The notes under the pieces: model-generated
Told to the model about the DNA's origin: nothing
The model's input: only the letters and a program-made list of their open reading frames with translations
Databases searched by the model: none
Made by a program: the position numbers and the translations under genes
Part shown: piece by piece, positions 10,646 through 20,900 of the stretch
Layout: every line of letters begins with the position of its first letter
How positions within the stretch are numbered: position 1 is the first letter of the stretch
NCBI GenBank assembly: GCA_001584585.1
Contig: LSYV01000010.1
Location: 1,438,934 to 1,466,093, forward strand
Length of the DNA: 27,160 bases
Direction: 5' to 3'
From: Gonium pectorale
Taxonomy: Eukaryota > Chlorophyta > Chlorophyceae > Chlamydomonadales > Volvocaceae

Positions 10646-11071
10646 TCATAGGGGGCGCATCGCCGCCGCGTTTCGCCCGGCCTGCTCGCCTCCAGTGCAC
10701 CGCTGGCGCAGACTCCCCGCTAGTTCCTGGTCCCGCAGGCAGGCGCGTCCGCTCGCGCCGCGAGGTGGAGGATGACACCTCTCCACCCGAAGCTCCTTTG
10801 GCAGTACATGGTGAGCGCCTTCGTAAGGCAGGGGATGAGGCAGGGCGTGGATAAGGAGCTGCAGCCTGCTGCCCGTCTGCTCGTATACCTCGCCCGCCAT
10901 GCCCTGTAGTCGGCGCCCCGCTGGAAACATCACACCCTCGGGGTGTGTATGTCCGTAGAGGTTACCTTCCCGCGTTTCTGGTTCTCTCTTTTCTTGCTGC
11001 CGCCCGCTCACCGCTTGCAGCCGCTGCAAGCAGCAGCACCGCAACACCACCACCAATAGCTCCAGCGGCAC
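10646..11071 (-). pseudogene. Coding-like remnant of an unidentified repeated element
   Basis: A minus-strand open frame of 141 codons. Its middle reads like real protein (EGNLYGHTHPEGVMFPAG, then MAGEVYEQTGSRLQLLIHAL, then LPYEGAHHVLPKELRVER), but I cannot assign a family. The part at 10897-11003 has a diverged copy in opposite orientation at 12727-12840. That copy's translation (GARLYGHTRPKA) is interrupted by stops. Presence in two copies plus decay suggests a mobile-element fragment or a duplicated gene fragment. It might instead be one exon of an unrecognised gene. A GTAG-type donor is not obvious. Confidence 0.4.
10897..11003 (-). repeat. Copy A of a diverged inverted repeat pair
   Basis: Read on the minus strand, this segment aligns by eye with 12727-12840 on the plus strand. 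Shared blocks include AAAAGAGAGAA, CTCTACGG then CATACAC, a GTGTGA/GCGTGA block, GTTTCCA and ACTACAG/ATACAG. Identity is roughly 70-75% with a few small gaps. The differences keep the protein reading LYGHT.P alike in both copies. Confidence 0.65.
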
Positions 11072-11489
11072 CAGCCGGGGCAGGCGCAGGCAGTTTCGGC
11101 ACGCGGTCTAATGTCTTCGCAGGCCTGTACCGTACCCGTACATGCACCGCCGTGTGTCGTCCCCTCCCCCCTCCCGTCCACCCCAGCTTTCCTGAACCTC
11201 CCGTAACACCATACTACAGTTGTCGGGTAGCCCGGTAGGCTCGTCCCGCGCTGCGCCACACCCGCCGACCGGACATCGCTTGTAATGACCCACGGGTCTG
11301 TGGCAGCGTGAAGCCCGGCGGCGGTCCTTACTAAGATACGGACAATCTTTATTTTGCTGATGCCTTACGCGGTTACTCACGCGAGACTCAGGCCACCAGG
11401 CGCTGTCACAAGACCATAAGACGGGGAGTTTCCTGCAACCGGAACATTCATAATCCGGGGCTGGGCACGTCATTCCTGCTGGTTATCTA

Positions 11490-12160
11490 CCGTTTTTTCC
11501 GAAGAACCCCTTCTTGTGGACTTGATTTACGAAAAATGATATGGCAAAATTGATCCGGACTTGAGAATTTTGAGGTTTAAGTAGGCAACGTATCGTCGTC
11601 AGCCACACGAATTCCAGGGTCCATGAACAGCCCAAAACGTACGGGTCTGATCCCATCTGCCGCCAATCATGGACGGCCGCGGCAACATCTCACAAGGCCC
11701 CTACTTGGATGTGTGCCTGGGTGTTCAGTTCCGAATCGTTTATATCGGTATCGTGGTGCTCATGATGGGCGGTGAAGTATCAGGTGCTTATGTGTGTGAT
11801 GATTCGGTTTTCCTTTTGCACCACTGGCAGCACCCCTCTGTCACGCCAGAACGCGTGATATGCAGAACGCGTGCTGTGCGACATGCCTATCGAGCATGCC
11901 CTGTTTCTGTGGTGCGAGTTGTCGTTGTGCGGACTGACTCATGCCATGGCATTCCCGGACATAAGGATGAACCACAAGGCGCACCTGGTAGCTGCAGGTA
12001 GCGCGTGTCTTGTGTTTATTTGGACTTAACACTGGCTTCCCAACGTACGGTTAGCGGTTTCGGAAGTGGATAAGGATTGCAGGCAAGTGCCGTACAAACA
12101 TGGCCCTTGCCTGTAATCCTTATCCAAAACAATTATTAAAACGATTAAAACGTTTACGAA
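11490..12160. other. AT-richer island within the intergenic region
   Basis: Local base composition falls well below the GC level of the surroundings (for example 11510-11580 and 12120-12165, with runs such as AAAACAATTATTAAAACG). A 110-codon open frame at 11669-12001 has no recognisable motif. The island contains the hairpin at 12068-12125. Possible origins are a mobile element or organelle-derived DNA; neither is shown. Confidence 0.45.
12068..12125. repeat. Near-perfect 20-bp inverted repeat (hairpin)
   Basis: The left arm is GGATAAGGATTGCAGGCAAG (12068-12087) and the right arm is CTTGCCTGTAATCCTTATCC (12106-12125). They pair over 20 positions with one G-T wobble. After a one-base mismatch, GCC (12089-12091) pairs with GGC (12102-12104), leaving a ten-base loop. 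Transcribed, it would form a stable stem of about 24 bp. The right arm contains TGTAA, the volvocine polyadenylation word. Confidence 0.85.
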
Positions 12161-12726
12161 AACGGCACGGTCCCGTGGGGGCGAAATCGTCCCCAGCCAA
12201 ACGAATTGCGTGGCCTCCGAAGGAAGGGGAAACGTGCGGCCTGACGAATCCCTAAAATGGAAGATAACCAGGCTGTTCCTGCATCAGCTCTATCTGCGGC
12301 GCTGAAAGTGCTTGTCCTCGTGTCTCCTATGCTTGGGCTGGCGCTGAGCGCCTGAACCATCGTACGCGAGAGGCGGCAGGCCCTCCAGCCCTATTCCCTC
12401 CTTGTTCAGATGATTGCTTGGTATGTAGCTGTGGGCCTGTCGGCTCGTAAGTGATTTCCGCCGCTCGTGGTCGGGACTGGCTCCGGGATGGCGAAGCGTT
12501 TGTGAATCTACAGTCTTGGTTGAACATGTTGAGTGGCGGGCCTCTATTGTGCACGGCCCGTGTGCAATGTTTCCATATTATGTTGCTGATATTATGCCAC
12601 GGGGCCCTTGTTTGGGTTAAGCACTTGCCCATTGTTTCATTACTTGGTTAGTTTGCTGGTGCAGTGCTGGTGCTGCCTTGCTGCCCGTACTCTCCTCGCA
12701 GTTGTTTCCCGTTGGCAGGTATGGCA

Positions 12727-12840
12727 GGCCGGGAAAAAAGAGAGAAACCTGCACAGAAAGAGGGAGCCCGTCTCTACGGCCATACACGCCCGAAGGCGTG
12801 ACGTTTCCAATAGGGCGGGCGGATACAGAGCAAGACATGT
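12727..12840 (+). repeat. Copy B of the diverged inverted repeat pair
   Basis: This is the plus-strand partner of 10897-11003. The frame reading GARLYGHTRPKA then meets a TGA and a TAG, so this copy is not an intact coding sequence. It stops just before the N gap, so its full extent is hidden. Confidence 0.65.
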
Positions 12841-12842
12841 GA

Positions 12843-12862
12843 NNNNNNNNNNNNNNNNNNNN
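12843..12862. other. Assembly gap (20 N)
   Basis: Exactly twenty N bases. The true gap size is unknown. It interrupts the region next to copy B of the inverted repeat, which fits an assembly broken at repeated DNA. Confidence 0.99.
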
Positions 12863-14341
12863 AACCAGCTTACCCGGTTTGTCGAACTTCACCTGGTGAA
12901 CCGTTACTTGTCCAGGTTGAGCTGCGGTGTTGTTGTTGTCGCGGTCACCGGTCCGACGGCGCTCAGCGGTTACTAGACCGTTGTGCGCCCAGCCCGACCA
13001 CCCGGCTGCATACAGACCTGGAATGACGAAAGAAAACACGGAGCCAGGAGGCGATGTGGCCGGCAGCGGTCAGGGGCATGTTGACATGGAAAGCGTTCAT
13101 ATTCACCGCAGGGGGGGGGGCGCCTGGGCGGTGTTATCCCGAGGCCTGAGACCGAGCCTTTCCAAGCCACTAGAACCTCGGAACAAGCACCTCCATAGCT
13201 ACGTTGTAATCGGCGAGAATCGCCTACACCGACTCCACACCTCAAGACATGCCAGCTGTACACCCGTGTGGGTGCACTCCCGTGGAGCGTGGGAAACCCC
13301 GGTTTCCATAGGCCTCCGCAAGGAAACCGTAGAGTTACGGCCAAGGATCACTCTTTGTACGTTCGTACACTGATATCATTGTTTCACGTTTGATAAGTAA
13401 ATGCAGGTACTACGCGGTGACGTCAGAGCAGACTCGACAATATTAGCCGTCCACCCTCTTCTTCCTTCCGACTCGCATTCCGTCCATGGCCCAACGGATG
13501 TCAGGCATGCACCCCTTCACCGGGGGGGAGGGCATCGCCGCTGGGCCCCTCCGTGAAACCAACCAACGCACCTTGTCCCACCGAAAGTAAGACAGGCACG
13601 TTTCGTGCGTCGAAGCAAAAGCCCCGTCTGAGGTCTATCAGCAGGCCCCAGTGCGCCCAAATCCACAGTGATCTGTAAGCACACCGCCTCCACTGATAGC
13701 AAAACTGCATGTCAACATGAGCACTTTGCCCTTTCAGCAATAGCATGCTGCACGGCCTAAAACGCCAAACTACACGGTTTTAAGCGAAACCCACCGTCTC
13801 GTCCGGGTTCAGGCACAAACGTATCACAGTGCTGCTGTATTGTTGCACTGTTCTCTGCGAACGGATCCCCTGTCGGGTATTCGTGCAACTCAGCAGCACG
13901 TTGCCTCACGCTCATGCATCACCGTTTGATCTCTCGCAAGGGAAGGGGGCACTCCCCCCTTGCGCTGATTACCGGTACTTTGTGCGACGTGGCTGCCACC
14001 AGCCAGACGCGGTACAGCATGCATTCTACGCAGAGTCAAAGCGTGGCAGACTGCGATCAGGGCAAGCCATTCAGCCATTACCACAATGTAGCCCATGTAC
14101 GAAGGGTTGTGCCGGATGTGATTGTACTGCAGTCAGCCCCTTAACCCGTCCGCAGCTCTGCCACCAGTCCTAATCGGACGCGGCAGCGCTGGGCTTGGCC
14201 GGCGGAGCGTGCTGGGCCGGACCGGCGTTGTGTGGGGTCCGCATGGGCGCTACCCGGGCGCCGCCAGTGGAACAGTGAATGCCAGGGCGGGGAGGCTCTC
14301 GCTGGCCGGCTGGAGGAGTGCAGCACCAACCGTCCCTGCCG
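12863..14341. other. Gene-free stretch downstream of the TRP channel gene (probable 3' UTR and spacer)
   Basis: This lies beyond the channel stop codon on the minus strand. The part near 14341 is probably 3' UTR. I did not see a clear minus-strand TGTAA close to the stop. There are short hairpins such as GGAAACC-CC-GGTTTCC at 13292-13307. Open frames of 60-150 codons carry no motif that I recognise. Confidence 0.45.
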
Positions 14342-14924
14342 CTAGGAGGTCCGCAGGGGTGGTATCCGCGCCTCAAGTTCCTTGAGCCGTGCCTCAAGGC
14401 CCCTCAGCGCCGTCAGCGTTCGCGTCTCGAGGCGCTCGGTTGCCTTGTCGGAAATGTCGCGTACTACGCCCTCCAGCTCGCGCACGATCGAGTTGCGCAT
14501 GTACGAGATCCGGCCCTCCCAGGCCCTGAACTCGCTGGGGTCTGGGCCGCTCCGCGACGCCCACCGCCCGGATTTCAATTCCTCTGGCTGCAGCAGCAGG
14601 TGCAGCACGTCGCCGTTGAGAGAGGGGAGCGCCTGCGGGCGGCGGGGGTGAGTGTAGCCATGTGGGCAAACGCTAAACAGCTATTCCCATACAGCATGCC
14701 GCACAGACAGTCATGTGTACCTAATACGAAAGGAAAGAACGACCCCAACGCCATGCATGCTATGGCGCGCGGGAATAGTGCTGTGGTGCGTGGCGCCGTG
14801 GCCCCGGCCGCACACCAGTCCGGTATCTCTCCTTCTCTCGGCGCGCGCAACATACCAGTCCTTTTGCATTCCGCAGCATGAACGTCTTCACAAACACCAT
14901 CATGTGCGTGCGCAGTCGCATGAC
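14342..14924 (-). other. Channel exons 26-27: C-terminal tail with coiled coil
   Basis: Exon 26 (VMRLRTHMMVFVKTFMLRN) follows S6 closely. Exon 27 contains YMRNSIVRELEGVVRDISDK, ATERLETRTLTALRGLEARL and KELEARIPPLRTS then TAG. The heptad pattern of Leu, Ile and Val with charged positions (about residues 1610-1660) indicates a coiled coil, which in TRP channels often helps hold the tetramer together. Confidence 0.8.
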
Positions 14925-17900
14925 CTGTTCGATGCAGCACACCGTGCAGGGAGGGAGCACGGCCCCCGTGGAAGCATCAGGTTATTAGCATGGAATGGTG
15001 TACATTCCACAGTTACCGGATCCTCTGGAAATCGATGCTCCTCTGGCAGAAGCCATTCTAGCGCCGTTGTGTTGGCCCGCTGGCTGTCTGCATAGCTGGA
15101 TAGGTGGCCTGCGGCTCGCGCCAGCGCGCCCCTCCCCTCACAGCCCCTCACCTCGACCTCCCGGAACTCTCTGACCCTGTCGTACGTGTCGTTCATGGTT
15201 GCGATGAGCAGGTTTAAAAATAAGATCAGCATCAGCACCGCGTAAACGGACAGCAGGACGGTTGAGAAGCCCGGGTAGCGCCTGGGGCGGGGGGTGGGAA
15301 GGAGGATGCGGGTGCAGCGGTTCATATGTAAGGTAGGGGCATGGAGCATGCACACCTTGTTTAGCAACCATTCCCAGTTCCACACAGCAAAAGACCCTAG
15401 GCAGGCCGCAGCTCAATGGCATCCCCGGCGTGCACCCGGCAACACGAGCGCCGCGGCGTCAGGGCTGCTCACCACACGGTTCGCTCGTCAGAGAGCTGGC
15501 TGCTCTGAAAGTCGCCCAGCAGCACCGTGAAGAGCGCCGTCGAGTACGCGGTGGGGTCCTGCATGTCGGGGCTGCGCAGCCCCGCGGCCGCCAGCACAAA
15601 GCCGCCGTACACGGTCGCGATGAGCAGGAAAAAATACCTGCGCGCGTTGGGCGATGATGCGTTGATTGGGGAGGGCTTTGCATGCACATGCGGGCTCCCG
15701 CGCATCCCTCCCGTGGCAAGGCGACCATAGATCGCGAGCAAGCCCTGCTCGCCATGCTCCATGGCACCAGGTCGTTGAGAGCGTGCTTAATTCAAGGATG
15801 CTACTGTGCACACCACCGCCCGCCAGCCTCGTTTCCATAACCAAACATGCTGGCTTGTACCCAAGGCGATAGATCATTCTCACGCTGCCGGCCTCGTACC
15901 CACCTGGAATCTGACAGGATCTCCAGCAGCGCCAGCACGGCCGTCGAGAGCTTATCATTTACCAGCGCGAACAGCGTCAGGCGCAGCACGAACAGCAGCA
16001 TGGCCAGGCCGCTGAGGGCCGGCACCAGCGCTCCCGCGCGGTCGCACCACACGATGATTGCCACCAGCCACACCATGCTGTGGCAGGCCAGCTCCAGCTG
16101 CCGGCCGAAGGTGACCCAGCTGGGCGGGGTGTAGACGTTCCACTCGAGCGCCTGTGTGCACACGGCGGGGGCAGAAGGCCAGGAAGGGTTATGCACGTGA
16201 CGGGAACGAGGAAACCCCGCTGGGCGGTGTGTAGGCGCGGCTCACGGTCGCCGAGATCACATGCTCGGACCACACGCTCTCTTAGGCCAACTGAAGCAAA
16301 CGCACAAGGAAGGCCCGCTGCACGCCAGAAGTTAACACTTGGAAGGGGATTGAAGGCCCACAGATCAGCCTCTCTCTGGTTCAAGCACTAGGCAGCGCAG
16401 CATCAGACGAGGCAGGCGCTACCCAGTCTGCCCCATGATGCATTGGGATGAAATGACGCCACTCAGTGGTCCCAAGGCCCACCATACATGTGACCTCGAC
16501 GGCAAATGCCGCCGCCGCAACGGCAGCCACGGCGTAGTATGTCATACACAGAAGGCCCCATATACCGCGCGCGCAAATCCTAATCAACAACCAAGGGCGG
16601 TGAGCCGCGGGGCCCCACACCTAATCCCCTCTCCGTGCCCGGCCCCGCATCCAGCTCCACACCCGGGCCCCCTAAAAGCAGACCACCCACCCGCTCTACG
16701 AGCATGCTGGCGCTGAGCACCACCGAGATGCACAGCGTCACCTCAATGGGCGGTAGCGCCCGCAGCGGCGTCAGCCGCTCGCCGTCGTCGCCCGGCTCTG
16801 ACACCGTGTGCTCGCGGTACTCGAGCACACACGTGAAGAAGGCCAGAAAGGCCGCAGCGAACTGCACGTAGGCCGCCGCGTCCAGGTACGTCAGCACACG
16901 CCCAAACTGGCCTGCGTAGGAGCGGCGGGGGAGGAGGAGGTGGCAGCGGGGTAAGTGGAGGGACAGGCGACCGTGAAGCATTGAGATCGCCAAGCCTCCA
17001 TTGCATGATGATCAGGGTGGTGCACGCGACAATGCCCTGCAATTGTGCGATCCTGAAAATTGAAGCTCAGTCGCTATACGACCTCACGCCCACACCTCCA
17101 GCCCGTACTTGCACCCGCACAGGCTATAGGCGCGCCTACGGCAAATCGAGGACTAGCCTACCCCAGTGGAGGCTGTAGAGGGCACGGACAATGGCGTAGT
17201 GAAACCAGGAGGGCGGTGCGTCCGCGTCCGCGAGCGCCGTGAGGATGTCGCCTTCGCCTGGGTCCACGAAGTTGAGGATGGGCAGTGCCTGCCGGAATGG
17301 AATGGAGTGAATCCTCGTGTGTGCTCGCGCGGCAAACGGGACAGCGGGCGCAACCTCACCAGGTCATAGGAGCGACCACACGCGGGCTGCGAGGAAGCTC
17401 TGCAGCAATCCGCACCATGTGACAGCCGACCCATAACAGCAGTAATAGCGCGCGCGGAGCGGCATTGCGTGCCTTATACTCCCCAGTCCGCCACTCAAGT
17501 CTCGCCCCGCACACTCCCTGGCCCTGCCCGTACATGCACGGTGCAACCCTCCCGCGCGTCCGCGACCCTTACCAGCACCGCCGCATCCACGGTTCCGGAG
17601 CGTATCCGCCGCCCCCGCTGCCGCACTTCCAGCTGCCGCCGCATGAGCGACTCGATCCAGGGCAGCGCCCGCGTGCGCCACACCGCCAGCAGCCACAGGC
17701 ATAGCCGCGCCATGAGGAAGATCGACCAGCGATGGATCAGCAGCGAGTTGCTCACGAAGATCCTGCGGGACGGGGCGACGGGGCCGACAAGGCGCCGTGG
17801 GGCGGAGCCAGGGCAAGTACCGTACTTGGAACGCCTTTTCGGGAAGCGCTGCCGGATGGACAGCAACCCATCAACAACGCCTAACACTAAGGTATTCTGG

Positions 17901-20900
17901 GAAGGACCAACGGGCCGCACCTCAGCAGCATGTCCAGGATGTGGCCCCGGTCGGCCCACTCCTGCTCGCGCTCCCTGCGATCGCGCTTCTTGCGCATGTT
18001 GTCCGCCGATTCGTGCTCGCCCACCTCTGGCGAGCCGTCGCCCTGGATGTACAGCTGTGGACCCAAAACACAGCCACGCGCGCGGGCAGGAGGTGCTTAC
18101 ACCCAGGCAACACGAAGCGACACGCCGCCCTGTGCCGGAGGATATGTGTAAAACAGGCAAGGGCCAGCCAGGGCAGAGCGAGCACAGAAGAGAGTAGTGG
18201 GCGATATCCAGTTCTCTGCCGCATATCAGGGTCCGCCAGAATGCGAAACCAGCGGCCCCGTCCTGCATGTAAGCCCATTGACTGCCAACGTTGGGATCCC
18301 GCTCACCCCCCTTCACGCACGCTCCCTTGTCAGCCCTCAACCGGGGCATATTGCGGGGGATATTGCGCCCAGTTTCCCGCCTATCGCAAGTCCGTTCGCC
18401 ACTTCCGGTGGCTTCCTAGGCAGCCCCACCTTGCATAAACCCACGCGACCACCTTACAGGTAAGTGCTGCCTTTGGGCCGCCCAGCAGCCATGCGGGTTC
18501 GGGCGCTTCTGCATCCACCTGACCCTCTGTCGATAGACACTGCACCGGAATCGCCCACCTGTGTGTCCGTTAGCTTGTTGTCAAACGCAGACTTGAGCTT
18601 TGTGAAGAGGGGGTCATTCCGCTCCCACACCGTGTCGATGAAGTCCTTGTGCCAGGGCGCAATGCTCCACTTGGTGGGATCCCGGTTGTCCTTGACGCCA
18701 CGCCGCCAGTTAATCAAGAGGAGCTGCGAATGAGACGGAAGCGCACACGGCATAGGCCTCATGACGTCTCAAATAGCCATCCGGCTCCGTAGCCAAGTCT
18801 ACTTGGTAGGTAGATGCACGGGTCATGGCCAGGTGGCAACAGCCGCGCGGACTGCCCGCAGGATGAGAGCACGAGACGGCATGTGCGGATGATGTCGGGC
18901 AAATCAGTCATTAGTTAAGGCAGAAAAGGTCCAAACTGCCCGCCAGTCCGCTTGCTCACACCCCCGTCCACGCACTCGCCCACGCACTCGCCCACGCGCT
19001 CACCCACCTGCACGAAATGGTGTGTATACCCGTCGGTGAAGAGGGGCGCGGGGTACATCTTGAGCAGGGGCCGACCCGGTCGGAAGTTGTTGTACTTGGT
19101 GGTCTCGAACATGGGGCCTACGGCAGGGGAGGCGCAAAGCATGGGCACCGTCGCCCAGCGCAATCGACTACTGCAGCGGTAACATACGGTGCGGGGCTCC
19201 GGCAGTGCTTGGCAGCATCGGGAAGGGGGCAACTTTGGCTAGCGTCGGCGGAAGGTCCATGCTGCACCCCATCCACGCAGTGTGACACGGCTCACCTTCC
19301 TCCAGGATGACGTCGACGATGCGCGGGCTGAGGTGCTGTTTCAGCATGTCCCGCAGCAGCATCGACATCGGCACCTCCAGCTTCTCCGCAAAGTCGGCGG
19401 GAACGCCTTCGGGTGGCGGCTGCACGCGTACAGTTAAGGGCAGGGACACGGGCATGGCGGACAGCAGGAGTCTCCGTTGTGTGCCCCCAAGATCTTCCAG
19501 CCAGCATGTGCTTGCACAAATGCATGTTGGTAATGCTTCAACAAGTCATCTTTGGCTCTCAATCAATCTGGTGTACTGCTGTAAGAGATTTCGCTTTGTG
19601 GAACCCCACGGTACGATGTCGCACCTGCGCGCATTCCTCAAGGTGCATCTGGATCGCGTCAAGCCGGTAGTTGTTGCTGATGAGCGCCACCAGCTCCGCC
19701 CCCGTGAAGCCCTCCTGTATGAGCGCCGCAAAGAGGGCGGGCGTGGCGCCCTGCTCCACCGTCGCCTTCTCCACGTACTCTAGCCGCACGCCGTATTCCA
19801 CCAGCGCGTCGATCACCGCCTCGTCGTAGCCCTGCGTTCATCGTTGGGCAGGGTCAGGAGCGAAGTGCAAACCGTCCCGCACGCTGCTAAAGCTTCCCCC
19901 CAAGCGATGATGTGCTGGTCTCCAGCAATCGGATGGATCCTGGAGCATACCCTCCGGCACCTCTTGCCTAGGCAAGGTATGCGAGACAAACATGGCCCTT
20001 CACTGACACGCCGGTAGTACAACTTGCCTAAAAAAGGCGCTATTCCCGGAATAGCGGAGCGCCAATGCACGCCCACATGATTCCCTACCCCAGCAGCCTT
20101 AGCTGTATAGCAGCCACCGCACGCCCACCTGGATCTCTTTGAGCTTCTGCAGCTCTGTCTGGCGCCAGACATAGTGTTTGCGCACATGGCTGCACTTGAC
20201 CCAGTGGCTCTTACCCTCCAGCAGGTTGGACGGCACCTGCAGCATGTCTTTCAGCTCGAGCACATCGCGGCTCACCTGCGGACGGGTTGTTGCGGACGCA
20301 CGGGCGTGGGGCAAGGAGCTAGATGAGCCAGACGAGCAGCTCAGTGGCGACCACAGTATGTACGCACTAGTTGGCGTCAGCGCAGCTTGCAAATATGCCA
20401 TTGTATGAATCTGCATGCAGGCGTCTTGACTGCGCATCTACGCCGCTCCGGGCATGCAGGCCTGCCCTGGGTCGCGAGCAAGCGACCTACCACGTTGAGC
20501 AGTGTGGCGCACTCGGTAGGGAAGCATATAGCCAGCTCCTTGATCAGGTCCGGTGTGATGCCCGTGATGAACACAGCCTGGACGAAGAGGCAACAGCCAG
20601 GGCAAGTGCGGAGTAAACAGAAGGGCCAGAGAAGACTGAACCTGGGGAGAAAGACGGAAGGACTGAAACAGGGAAGCGGCAGGGTGGGTTATCTTGACTG
20701 GGTTGTGGTGTAGAAGACATGTGGCGTGGCGTTCGAAAACGGAAGAGGAGCTGAAGGCCCATATCAAGGCAATGACGCATCCGTGCAAGGCACACAAGCC
20801 AATGAAACTCGGAAACGGTAGCATGCATGGTAGGAGCGGCCTGCGGGGTGCCTGCATTGGCCCAAGCATCGAGACTGCTTGCTTGCTGGTACCCTGTTGT

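Noticed and set aside
12110..12118. TGTAA word as a polyadenylation signal
   Set aside because: It is part of the hairpin arm and lies several kilobases from either convergent stop codon. A five-base word at this distance is not evidence.
12972..13344. 123-codon minus-strand open frame with LHGSAPTRVYSWHVL, considered as a third copy of the LYGHT fragment
   Set aside because: The resemblance is limited to a few residues and the DNA does not align convincingly.
16381..16620. Hydrophobic minus-strand segment (IWGLLCMTYYAVAAVAAAAF) inside the channel intron between S2 and S3
   Set aside because: The only nearby acceptor (GATTAG) is in the wrong phase for this frame. The flanking exons already join in phase, and S1-S6 are complete without it.
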